A DNA stretch of 64,000 nt from Tetracentron sinense (taxonomy: Eukaryota; Streptophyta; Magnoliopsida; Trochodendrales; Trochodendraceae): contig CM026551.1 in the NCBI GenBank assembly GCA_015143295.1, forward strand, positions 44,318,034 to 44,382,033, in the 5' to 3' direction. The notes beneath the pieces are model-generated. The model was not told where the DNA came from, ran no database searches, and was given only the letters and a program-made list of their open reading frames with translations. Positions 1-10,481 of the stretch are shown one piece after another. Made by a program: the position numbers and the translations under genes. How positions within the stretch are numbered: position 1 is the stretch's first letter; each line of letters starts with the position of its first letter.

Positions 1-411
1 AATGCTTCATATTATATTATATTACACATCAACACAATCAATTATAGCTGTTTTAGCACAATCCTATCATCATAAATAACCATAATCTCGGTTGAGTCTC
101 ATTACCTATATTTTAGTGAAAATCACAGAAAGACCTATATGATTTGCTTCCCTTAAATCGGTTAAGTCTCATTCACTTAGTTCATGCTTTCATGTTATTT
201 AGTAGGGTTTGACAGTTAACTATGGTCTTGCATGGTATGGTAATTGATTAGATCAACCTACTTTATGCTATAAAGCAAGCGCAGTAGTAGCCGTTGTGAC
301 GCAAATGTTATGGGTCCCACCTGAAGATGTCTTAAATAGTATGTCTTTCATGTAAGACATGCCCCATGTGGCGCCGCCCCTACACAATCTTCTCTATCAA
401 TTCCCACAATC
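1..411. other. Unannotated AT-rich flank
   Basis: I see no gene here. A short phrase (tcggttgagtctcatt, near 91) recurs with one change near 157. A small GC-richer patch around 362-385 comes just before the first satellite monomer. The stretch could be the flank of the satellite array or part of an element that begins left of the window. Confidence 0.4.
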
Positions 412-540
412 GGTTTTTGACGTGGTACCCAAATCGGGCAAATGAGCTCGAATTCCCTCGAAACTAATTCCTACACTTAGGTTGTGTCGAAATACACGCG
501 CTAGAAGAAACCACATAAAAAATCGAGCCCCAATTAGGAT
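412..540 (+). repeat. 179-bp satellite, left fragment
   Basis: This is a partial monomer of the satellite found at 6964-8503 and 19523-20339. Shared landmarks are the boxes aaatcgggcaaa, acacttaggttgtgtcgaaa and gagccccaattaggat. It stops exactly at the hAT insertion point, and the monomer resumes in phase on the far side of the transposon at 6956. This shows that one array was split. Confidence 0.85.
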
Positions 541-620
541 CAAGTTTCTAAATGTCGATATTGCTCGACATGTCGGAGCCGCGGAAAAAAGATATATCGG
601 AAGATATATCGTTTATCTGT
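541..620. repeat. hAT 3' terminal and subterminal region
   Basis: The region begins with the terminal inverted repeat and continues with repeated gatatatcg units, two of them at about 588-610. It matches the reverse complement of 46260-46345, the 3' end of the deleted derivative, almost base for base. The repeated palindrome is a plausible transposase-binding site. Confidence 0.8.
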
Positions 621-907
621 GATTTTTGAAAAAAATGGCAAAAAATAAGGCAAAATATGGAATTTTGTAGTGAAAATTTAGGAAATGTTAAAATAGATGT
701 TAATACACCTTTTAAAATAAAAACATTAAAAAAAACAATGTATATAAGAGAATGCAATAAGAAGAGAGCAAAGATGTACGCTGACGAGTGACAATAATGT
801 ATGATTGATTCATGTTTCATTCATTTCTCAATCAATCATAAATTCATAATTTATAAGATTCATAATAATACAAACATACATAATACAACCCACCAAAAAA
901 CCTACAA

Positions 908-3900
908 TCACCACCAGAAGGAGTTACGCGGAGGTTCGATGTCATCATCTCTGTCTTGACTTAGCTGACTATAGTGCTGATTCTATACATACGTACAACA
1001 CTGTGCCCAGCTCATCACATTATGGTACATGGATGTATACTCATGTACATAATGTTGGTAGTAATCTGGGCTAAGATGTAGTAACACGCCCATTGGTGGA
1101 TACTGTGGGTGATGAGGCACAACTGGCACAGGCACTGGGATTTGGAAATTATCACCTCCATACCCATATAGAGGTGGCTCATATCCTGAGACATATCCAT
1201 AAGGATATTGATCCTGTGTGGAATGTGAATAACTATGTTCTTGAGAGCCTGATGCCTGAGACTGTGTATCCTGGTCATGGTTGGAGAACCATGTATGTTG
1301 AGACCCTCTGGAACTAGAGCCCGAATGTTCTGTGGCCCCAAATCAAGCATCGTGTCCCACATCTCGTTCTTTGCCCTTGCCCCTACCCTTGCCCTGACCC
1401 CTGCGCTGACTTCCTTGACGAGAGACGTAATGAATTAGTTGGCTTTCTGCTGGATGTGAAGGTGGGGCACCATGATCTTGGTCCTATGTGGCATGGTCAA
1501 AGTTAGCCTTTGCGGTGAATGGGCTCAGAGGTCTCTGCTCTGGTTCAACTCCGATGTTACCTCCATCCCCAGGATTTTCGCCGCCTCCATCGCTCTTATC
1601 ATGGTCATCAGACTCATCACCACCCTCACTATTACTATTGGACAATCTACTTGTCCCAGCGGTTCTTGCACCCGAAGTCCCAGGACCTTTTGGACTTCTG
1701 ATCATCTCATCAAATGATTCTGTGCTAAAGCTGCTCCTGCTGCCGCTAGTGCTAGACCCCACTTCTGTAGCAATAACCTTTTCTACATCGATGCCCATCT
1801 CAACGGCTGTGCTAGCTGTAACTGCGTTTGGACGCCCATCATCTTCATCAAGTGATGAAACCTTAACCCACTCTGAAAGTGGATTATCTTGATCCTCAGT
1901 GGCACCGATTAACATCAGGTCTAAAGGATCATGCTCAGGTTGCTTTTCAGTGTCAATCTGCGGTTGCCTGAGTCCCAGCTTTATATTATAGTGACAGAAG
2001 ACTAGTTTTTGCAGCTTTTTGTAGCCAAGTCGGTTCCGCTGCTTTGTGTGTATGAAGGCAAATGTACTCCAGTTTTGCTCACATGTTGAAGATAAAGCAG
2101 TCTGTGCTAACACGTGAGCCGTCAATTTTCTGAGAGTCGGACAGTCGGTTCCGTACATTTGCCACAAATCAGCTGACAATTAAACGATGTTATCCATTAG
2201 TTTCATATATATTTTGATGCAGAGAAATAAAATATAATTTTTTTATTGGGAAGAAATTACTCACACGGCGTCATCCTAGACCTTCCCTCTTTAGCAGCAA
2301 TTCTTCCAAAGCTTCCCCGCGCATCTCTGAAGCGCACTAGCTATAGATTTTGAGAAAACATGTTCTAATTAGATAGAATATATTAGAATGCAATAATGCA
2401 CATAAATATGCTATAGTTAACGAGATAAAGACATTTCACCTCATTCCCGAAGTCTCCCTTTCTCTTACACTTCGGGTCCAACATCTCGAAGACGTCGTGA
2501 ACAGCCTTCATTAAGTCATCATGATTCCCTAATTTGTGGTTATAGTGATACTTTGAGTTCAAATAATATGCTGAAACGTGAAAGTTATACGACATGCAAT
2601 TAGTATTACAAGCATGCAATAACTTCAATGTAAACATCTAATACACATCAAAGATCAAACTTACCAACAACATGAAGGGGATGCTCAATTGTCTTATCCC
2701 AACGAGCATTGATAATCTTGTAGACCCACTTGTATCCACGAGGGGACACATTCTTTATCGACAACTTCATTACCCGCATTAATTCGTACACAGAACCCAT
2801 AGTTGGCCACTTATCTGCATCTATCACCCTTAAGACATGGTAAATAGGCTCTAGTATGACAGCCGTATCATCCACTTTGTCTCAAAATTTATTGTTAAGG
2901 ACAATGTCCTCAACTTTTTTTGCCAAAATAGTGCGCCTTTGTCCATATTTTGTCCAATTTTATATTTGGACAAACTCTTTAAGGCAATAAAATTAGTGGC
3001 GAAGCGCGTCGCCCCTGGCCGTACTATTTCACCACCACACAAAGCCCTCATCTTCGCTAGAACCCAACTGTGGTTGTATATGAAGTTGGTTATCGTTCTT
3101 GCCTCGTCAATAACCTCCTTTTTCCTTTCTCCTATCGCCTGTAACATCAGGTCTATGCAATGGGCTGCGTAAAAGGTCCAGTATAGGGGATACTTTTTCA
3201 TAAGCATCTTCCAAGCCTTCACGAAGGCACTCCCATTATCAGTCACCACCTGTACTACATTTTTCTTTCTTAATTCCTTTACAACACTCTTCATCAAGTC
3301 ATATATATATTTTGCATCCTTTATATTGTCAGATGCATCAACGAACTTTAAAAATATTGTCATTCCATGACTGTACACCATAAAATTGATGATCGAAAGC
3401 CTAGTGGGTCCTGTCCAACCATTGCACATAATAGTGGCACCAAAATTTTCCCACGTTGGCTTTAGAGTGTCAATATAGTCTCTCATCTCATTCTCCTCTG
3501 CGTCTAAGTATTTACCTGTAATCTCATATGGAGAAGGAGGCTCTACCCCCGGCCCAACTCGTTCTGCCTCGTGAATCATGTTCTTAAACTGTGGGGTTGA
3601 GTCGGCATTAGCAGTCACATGACTATATATAAAAAACTTGGATACAACTGTTCCAAGCGCTTCCACCAGACTTCCTCCACTCTATATTTCTTTCAACCGC
3701 TTCTGCTTTGCATTTCGACTTTTATACAGAGATGAATCATGTGGCAGATCTAGGACTTTCATGCTTTGGGAGCGGCCAAACATACCATGTGGTTGTGTCC
3801 CAGTCCCAAAATCAGATTTCCTTCCAGTCGAACCTGATGGTCTTGCTCCGGCACTACCTCTAAAATCGGCAGGCCACATGCGAGCTGCAAATGAACGCTC

Positions 3901-4308
3901 CTGATCCCTGTCCCACTGTTGGCTCATAGATTGACGATAGACTTGTTGATATGCTACCCTCTCATCAACTCTAATACAGTCTATTGGGTATAAAGTATCA
4001 TCTTCGTCATCATCATCCACATCTATTGGTGGCTGTAGACCACGTCCCAATTCCTCACGGATTGCCTTTTGCTGTGCGACATGCTCCAGCCTCTCTCTAG
4101 CTCCAGTGGTAAGGTGAGCCTTCATAACTTGTCTGACCTCCATCGGAAAACTTGGACAGTCTGCCACATTCGAATCACCCCCAGCAAGATGCCGCTTTAA
4201 CCGGGTAATTCTACTGCTCCTTATTTTTTTGCCACAATAATTACATATTGATCCAAACTTATTCCCCTCCATTGGTTTTCCATGCAACCAACCTATGTCC
4301 CGTACCAT
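908..4308 (-). pseudogene. hAT transposase (BED zinc finger, DUF659, hAT dimerisation), multi-exon, disrupted
   Basis: Exon 1 starts at the ATG at 4308. A BED-type finger (ICNYCGKK..LKRHLAGG) is followed by an acidic linker and then a DUF659 domain (VVTDNGSAFVKAWK..HCIDLML). It ends near the donor at 2665. Exon 2 is 2570-2440, exon 3 is 2340-2265, and exon 4 starts at 2172. Exon 4 carries the dimerisation motif (MTPSDLWQMYG, STCEQNWSTFAFIHTKQRNRL), then a Ser/Gly/Asp-rich tail and a Tyr/Gln/Pro-rich tail ending at a TGA at 908-910. Splice sites are GT..AG and keep frame. Defects are an in-frame TAG at 3679-3681 between the BED and DUF659 parts, a frameshift near 2880, and a stop plus frameshift in the tail (about 1330-1485). 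The enzyme would cut and paste the element using the terminal repeats. It is probably inactive as read. Confidence 0.88.
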
Positions 4309-5834
4309 AATGAAAAATACTTCCTAGTGGATCACTAATAAATATTAATGTCAAACACATAAAATAATTAAGCACCAAAACCTGTAATTCTTTTTTTTTT
4401 TTAACGATTATCTATGTTAATTGTTTTAGAAATATGAAAAACTTATAAATGCGCATTAAAGTTGATAAATAATTGAAATTTAATTTAGTTGTTCAAATTA
4501 TTTCTATATGATAAATAATTGAATTTTAATTTAGTTTTTCAAATTATTTTTATATGCAATTGATGAGCTGAATGTTTTTACAGGACCGAATTTATATGGA
4601 AATAAGAGGAGATGGTTAAATGATCGGAGATCCTGCATCAAGAGAAAATGAAGGCGACTGTAATTTTATTTGAGTATGATATGGATGTAATTATGTAAAA
4701 AGAAGTTGATGTTTTTATTTGACTATGAAGTGGATGTAATTATCTACAAAAAAGTGGATTTAATTTTATTTGACTATGAAGTGGATGTAATTATGTAAAA
4801 ATAAGTGGACTTAATTTTATTTGACTATGAAGTAGATGTAATTATGTAAAAAGAAGATACAATTTTATTTTAATGTGCGGGACTCCTGTTTAAGTTTTAA
4901 ATATATAGAAATTTTATGTTGATGTAATCTAGGTATATTGAGTGTTATTTAGGTGATTACAAGTTTAATGTAATCAATCAAGACTTTTATGTCGAAAAAC
5001 AAAATACATCGGACAGCTTATTTCTTTTACAAATTATAGAGTGGTGGAATTACTCGGGCTAATTCTTTTACAATATAAAAAATACTGCACGGTGGATCAC
5101 TAAAAAATATAATCAAGTTAAAAACATAAAAATTATGAACTCCTATCGCTTTTTTTTTTTTTTTAATGATTATCCATGTTAATTATTTTGAAAATTTGAA
5201 ATACTTATGATTGGTCGAAGACTCAAAGTGTTAGTATGTTTTAAAAAAAAACCCTTATGAGCATATCTTAACCTATAAATAATTATTAATTTATAAAATA
5301 TTATTACGAAATTATTAATTTTTTAATAACCATATGGGCATAATTTGTTTATGAAGAAATTATGTTTCAACATAGTGAATTTTTTTTTAAAATTCATGCT
5401 TATTGGTGTTTTATTTGTTTGATTCATGCTTTTTTTTGGAGGGAATTTGTTTGATCTATGCTTATTGACGAATGGCCGGTTAGATATGTTTAGTCTCCTA
5501 GGACCTGAATTTCTGTTGTCTTTTTATCTGTATTATTATTCTTGGTTGTTATCTTCTATATGTGTAATGATAGTAATGATAAAATCTGAACCCTAACCCT
5601 AAGATTGATCCCCATCTTGGCATTTCGACTTTAAACTTCATCTTTTGATATATATAAGGGCAAAAATGACTTAAAATGTGTTTAGGTGTATAAAAATAAA
5701 ATAAAATAGAAATGGGGTGTATTTTGGGTCTCCCAAAGAACCGTGAGTGTATATAAGGAAAAAACTCTTTCATCTTTTATAATTTTTAAAGAGAGTAAAA
5801 CTAGTATTAGCTTTTTAATTTTAGGTTAAAACCC
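4309..5834. other. hAT 5' non-coding region with a 50-bp tandem repeat
   Basis: This lies upstream of the transposase ATG and is very AT-rich. A tandem repeat of about 50-51 bp (core gtggatgtaattatgtaaaa) occurs four times at about 4670-4860. Two poly(T) runs (4388-4402, 5151-5164) sit in similar contexts, suggesting an internal duplication. I see no convincing ORF. Confidence 0.6.
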
Positions 5835-6345
5835 TTAAGTCCTTAACCCTAGCATTACTCTTGTGAAGTTAAAACAATTTAACCCTAGCATTACTCTTGT
5901 GAAGTTAAAACAATTAAAAGGGGATTTTATTAACAGTAAATGAAATTAGTATTATCCTTCACCTTAGTTAGGATTTAAACTACTTAAAGGTTAAAACAAT
6001 TAAAAGGGAATTTTATAAACAAAGAGTGAAATTAGTATTGCCCTTGTTAGGGTTTAAACCACTTAACGACAAATAAAAGGAAATATTATTTAAGAGTGAA
6101 GTTAGCATAACCCTTGTTATGGTTTACAGTTTAAGTTAAAACAAATAAAATATGTTATTTAATAGAGTGAGGCTAGCATAACCCTTATTAGGGTTTAAAG
6201 TTAAAACAAATGCTAGGTGATTTCATAGAGTGAGGCTATCATAACCCTTATTAGGGTTTAAACTTAAAACAAAGGCTCATGTGATATTAATAGAGTGAGG
6301 CTAACATAACCCTTATTAGGGTTTTAAGTTAAAACTTAAAACATA
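5835..6345. repeat. About 64-bp tandem repeat with inverted telo-box core
   Basis: About seven degenerate units are present. The last three are clear and 64 bp apart (core at about 6180, 6244 and 6308). Each holds aacccttattagggttt, an inverted pair of telomere-like boxes (AACCCT/AGGGTT), followed by an aaagttaaaacaa tail and gagtgaggcta. It lies inside the hAT element, just upstream of a gene-like segment. Confidence 0.75.
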
Positions 6346-6660
6346 CTATTCCTCATCTCACGATTTCAGCAGAGGGAAAAAAAACCAGAGGGAACTCGGA
6401 AAGGAGAAAGAGAGGGAGGAACCTGACTGCTTTGCTTGGGCGTCGACAACAGTGAAGGAAAATGGAGTCGGCAACAACAACGGCGACGGTTGGATGGCCA
6501 CGGTACACCTCTCTTCCTTCTTCTTCTTCTCTACTCTCAAGTTTGAACTCCTTTTTTTTTTCCTTTTAAATCCAAAATAAATATTCAATCTCTACTCTCA
6601 AATCTCTTGATTTTTTGAAATTTGGATGAATGATCAGTGGGATTAAAGAAATTGAATGAA
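6346..6660 (+). other. Possible captured host-gene 5' end inside the hAT element
   Basis: A purine-rich leader runs to an ATG at 6462, opening a short GC-richer reading frame (MESATTTATVGWPR). It meets a possible splice donor (acg/gtacac) near 6500, followed by T-rich intron-like sequence. The strand is opposite to the transposase. The pattern resembles a plant 5' UTR, first exon and start of first intron. I do not recognise the gene. It could be chance, or the element's own cryptic exon. Confidence 0.35.
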
Positions 6661-6804
6661 GAACCCACACTGTCATGGGTTTTCTGTTCACGATTGAGTG
6701 TTTTGGATGGATGCCCTAAACCTGCATATCTACATAAGAGGGTAGATGATGCTCTCCTGTGATCCGAATCTTTTTTTTAAAAAAAACTTCTGTAGGTCGA
6801 AATC

Positions 6805-6955
6805 GGTGTGTTGTCGGCGATATATTGCCGATATATCGACGATAACTCACGATAACAAGTAAAAAAAATCATCCAGTGTGTAGGCGTGTCGCCCATGACC
6901 GACAACGACAAATATCGGCGATATATCGCCGATATTGTCGATTTTCATAACCTTG
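6805..6955. repeat. hAT 5' terminal and subterminal palindromes
   Basis: Several copies of the palindromic core CGATATATCG lie here, within cggcgatatatcgccg and similar contexts, ending in the terminal repeat aaccttg. Clustered short palindromes at both ends are typical of hAT subterminal transposase-binding sites. That role is inferred from position and repetition. Confidence 0.75.
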
Positions 6956-6963
6956 ATTAGGAT

Positions 6964-8503
6964 TTGGTGCGCGGTTGTAGGTTTAAGCCAAATTATAGTT
7001 TCTAAATTGGGAATATGGCCTTCTCGGTGTCCAAATTGGTCAAATGAGCTCGAATTCCCTCGAAACCAATTCCCACAATTAGGTTGTGTCGAAATAAATG
7101 CGTTAGAAGAAACCGCATAAAAAACCGAGCTCCGGCTATGATTTGGTTCATGCTTGTAGGTTTAGGCCAAATTTTAATTTCTAAATTGGGAATTCGGCCT
7201 TCTCGGTGTCCAAATCAGGCAAACAACCTTGGACTTCCTCGAAAGCAATTCCCATACTTAGGTTGTGTCTAAATACACGCGTAAGAAGAAAACAAATAAA
7301 AAACTGAGCCCTGATTAAGATTTGATGTGCGCTTGTAGGTTTAGACCAAACTATAGTTTCTAAGTTGGGAATTCGGCTTTTTTGGTACCCAAATCGGGCA
7401 AATGATCTCAAATTCTCTCGAAACCAATTCCCACACTTAGGTTGTGTCAAAATACACGCGTTAGAATAAACCGCATAAAAAATCAAGCCCCGGTTAGGAT
7501 TTGGTGCACACTTGTAGGTTTAGGCCAAACTATAGTTTCTAAGTTGGGAATTCGGCATTCTCGATGCCTAAATTGGGCAAATGAGCTCGGATTTCCTTGA
7601 AACCAATTCCCACACTTAGGTTGTGTCGAAATACATGCGTTAGAGGAAACTGCATCAAAAACCAAGCTCCAATTAAGATTTGGTGCGCGCTTGTAGGTTT
7701 AGGCCAAACTATAGTTTCTAAGTTGGGAATTCGGCCTTCTCGGTGCCCAAATCGGGCAAACGACCTTGGATTCCTTCGAAAAAAATTCTCATACTTAGGT
7801 TGTGTCGAAATACACGCATTAAAAGAAACTACATAAAAAATGAGTCCCGGTTAGGATTTGGTGCGTGCTTGTAGGTTTAGGCCAAATTATAATTTTTAAA
7901 TTGAGAATTTGGCTTTCTCGGTGCCCAAATCGGGCAAACGACCCCAGATTCTCTTGAAACCAATTCCCACATTTAAGTTGTGTCAAAATACACGCGTTAG
8001 AAGAAATTGCATAAAAAACTGAGCCCCGATTAGGATTTGGTGCGCGGTTGTAGGTTTAAGCCAAACTATAATTTCTAAGTTGGGAATTTGGCATTCTCAG
8101 TGCCCATATCGGTCAAACGACCACAGATTCCCTCGAAACCAATTCCTACACTTAGGTTTTGTTGAAATACACGCGTTAAAAGAAACCACATAAAAAATTG
8201 AGCCCTGATTAGGATTTGGTGTGCTCTTGTAGGTTTAAGCCAAACTATAGTTTCTAAGTTGAGAATTCGGCCTTCTCGATGCCTAAACAGGCAAACAACC
8301 TCGGATCCCCTCGAAACTAATTCTTACACTTAGGTTGTCTCGAAATACACGCATTAGAAGAAATTGTATAAAGAATCGAGCCCCGATTAAGATTTGGTGC
8401 TCGATTGTAGATTTAGGCCAAACTATAGTTTTTAAGTTGGGAATTCAGTATTTTCGGTGCCTAAATCGAGCAAACGACCTTGGATTCCCTCGAAACCAAC
8501 TCT
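6964..8503 (+). repeat. 179-bp satellite, main block (about 8.6 monomers)
   Basis: The box ttggtg(c/t)gcg recurs at 6964, 7143, 7322, 7501, 7680, 7858, 8037, 8216 and 8394, a period of 178-179 bp. Monomers differ by scattered substitutions and 1-bp indels, so the array is not freshly amplified. Because 179 is not a multiple of three, the 60-100 codon ORFs seen across it are spurious. The block ends abruptly at the Copia insertion. Confidence 0.93.
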
Positions 8504-9983
8504 TGTTGGCCAGGTAATGACCCTAAAGGGGGGGGGGGGTGAATAAGGTCTATGACAGATTTTAAATTTATGGACCACAAGTTCACAAGTGCGGAATAAA
8601 ATTAAATATGCTACAAGCTAAACAATAGAATATTAAAAGAAAGGGAGAAGAGATAAGGAAAGTGTAAACTCAAGATTTGTTCACGAGGTTCAGCAAACCA
8701 GCCTACTCCCCGCCTCAACTTCTTGCTAGAGGATTCACCACGATTCCTTAATCGCACTGGCTCCTTAACAGGTGAAGTCCAAACCCTTACAGTCTCTCTT
8801 ACAGGTCGAGATATTACCTTTACAAGCTCTCCTTTAGGCTGAGCTAAAGCCTTTGAAGAGCACAACTCTCTCTTGATAAAACTGAAGCAACAACTTCAGT
8901 GCAAAAATCCTAAATTCTTGACTGACCTCAATAAATAAGTTTTGAATTGAAAATCCGAAATGAAAGCTTCTTAAATGAGTTGGATAAGAGTGAAATACAA
9001 ACTCTAATAATGAGCTCAAGAGAGATTTTTGGGAAATTTCTAAGTATGAGAATGAGTGAGAATCAATAGCAATGAATGAGTGATCAATAGGAGTTATTGC
9101 TGTGATCAAGAGTTGTTATTTGTTCATAAATGAACTCCTTTTATGACATTTGATCCAATAAAGCCGTTGGAGAGGCATTAAATGCTTTTTGATCCGTTGC
9201 AAACTAGCCGTTACAACGATTATTCAATTTCAGACATGATTTCGTCGATGAAGTGAAGTTCCCACTTGAGTTCGTTGTCGAATTCAAAAGACAGACTTGA
9301 ATTCTGAAAAACCCTATAATGACTTTGATGCCGAATTTAAATTGACCAGAAAGTTCGTTGCCGAAATCAGGAGACAAAATTGAATTTTAAAAATTCTGTC
9401 ATGACTTCGTCGCCGAATTCAATCTACCCAGAGAATTCGTCGACGAATTCAGAGTAAAAACCCTAAATTCAGTTTTGGATCAGACCAAAGGGATGCGATT
9501 GATTTCCTAGGTCAATTAACTATACTCTTATCATGATATTATGATCAATTAGAGCTTTAAAATGATTTTCAAAAAGTATCCTGGGCTCCTATGGTCAATC
9601 TATAATTCTTGAGCTTTTCAACTTACCATTCTTTTGAGAACTTTTTACATATGTCATATGAACTCTCAAAAATAAAAACTAAATACATTTAAATAGTTGA
9701 GAGATGAACTTGGCTTGACTTGAGTCTAGTGATTTTGCCTTTAATCTTCAATGGACCCGACTTGGACTATGGTCTAATTTTGAATCTTCATCTTGTATAC
9801 AATGGGTTGAACTTCCTCTTAGGTAATTTCCATCATTTTGCATTATTGGAGTGTTGTCATCTTGTGTATTCTGAAATGTTCAAACACTTTAAATAAGATT
9901 ATTAGTACCAAATAGTTCATTTCATTGTTAAGTAATTATCAAAATTATTTAGGGTACCCATGGTTGCAAACCTGAGGCTAACA
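8504..9983 (-). repeat. 3' LTR of Sirevirus element
   Basis: Reads tgttggcc...ggctaaca on the plus strand. It has a run of G near 8527, six TTCGTCGNCGAA-type palindromes between 9241 and 9447, and a segment at about 9140 matching the 5' LTR TATA box but altered to CATAAAA. Relative to the other LTR it lacks about 27 bp near 9010. Confidence 0.95.
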
Positions 9984-10453
9984 ATCTCCCCATTTTTAAT
10001 GATGACATAACAATGTAATGAAATGGGGTTAGGCTCCCCCTAACACTGTGCCTTACATAATAGCTATGAGGTAAGCTCCCCCTAAACATATGCAATAGAA
10101 ATCATAGTTGATGTTTGGATGCATATTTTAGATGGACTAAAGGATATATCATCCTGTTTAAATACTAAGAGAAGTTCCACAAAGATAAATTTTAGATTTA
10201 ATTTCTATTCACAACATATTGGATCAAGACAGATTAATCAGAGATAAAGATCAAGAGAAGTTCCATGAATTTTAAGCAAGATGTCAATGTTTGAACAACA
10301 AACAAGAATCATATTTGTATATTCTGCCAAAGATGCAAAAAATGTCAAAATGATTCTCATTCATTTCATAGAAATAGTTAAACATCAAAATTCAAATGTC
10401 ATTACATCTACCAGAATCACATCAATTTTCATTACATTCCATTTCTCCCCCTA
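9984..10453 (-). other. Polypurine tract and three extra PPT-like motifs
   Basis: The PPT adjoining the 3' LTR reads aaaaatggggagat on the minus strand. Three further copies of the purine core (T)AGGGGGAG lie at 10034-10042, 10076-10084 and 10445-10453. Repeated PPTs upstream of the 3' LTR have been described for Sireviruses. Confidence 0.75.
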
Positions 10454-10481
10454 TGTCAACATCAAAAAAAAGAAAAAGAAG

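Larger units (their letters stand above)
541..6955 (-). mobile_element. Complete hAT DNA transposon (6.4 kb) with 8-bp TSD
   Basis: The 8-bp target duplication ATTAGGAT is perfect (533-540 and 6956-6963), and removing the element restores a continuous satellite monomer. The termini form an imperfect inverted repeat: caagtttctaaatgtcgat on the left and, on the complementary strand, caaggttatgaaaatcgac on the right. Coding is on the minus strand, so the 5' end is at 6955. The transposase occupies 908-4308. The 2.6 kb upstream of it holds tandem repeats and a possible captured gene start. An 8-bp TSD, a BED finger, a DUF659 domain and a hAT dimerisation domain together identify the superfamily. 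One in-frame stop and at least one frameshift suggest it no longer makes active transposase. A deleted relative sits at 44930-46345. Confidence 0.95.

Noticed and set aside
1488..1892. 134-codon plus-strand ORF rich in Ser, Pro and Leu
   Set aside because: It is the complement of the low-complexity tail of the hAT transposase, which has clear homologous features on the minus strand.
5580..5600. Telomere-like gaaccctaaccctaag
   Set aside because: Only two repeats, inside the hAT element. It is too short for an interstitial telomere and probably belongs with the nearby telo-box repeats.
6935..8517. Several plus- and minus-strand ORFs of 60-100 codons across the satellite with recurring peptides such as VGLGQTIVSKLG
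   Set aside because: The 179-bp period shifts frame every unit, so the recurring peptides are the repeat read in successive frames. There is no start context or coding bias.
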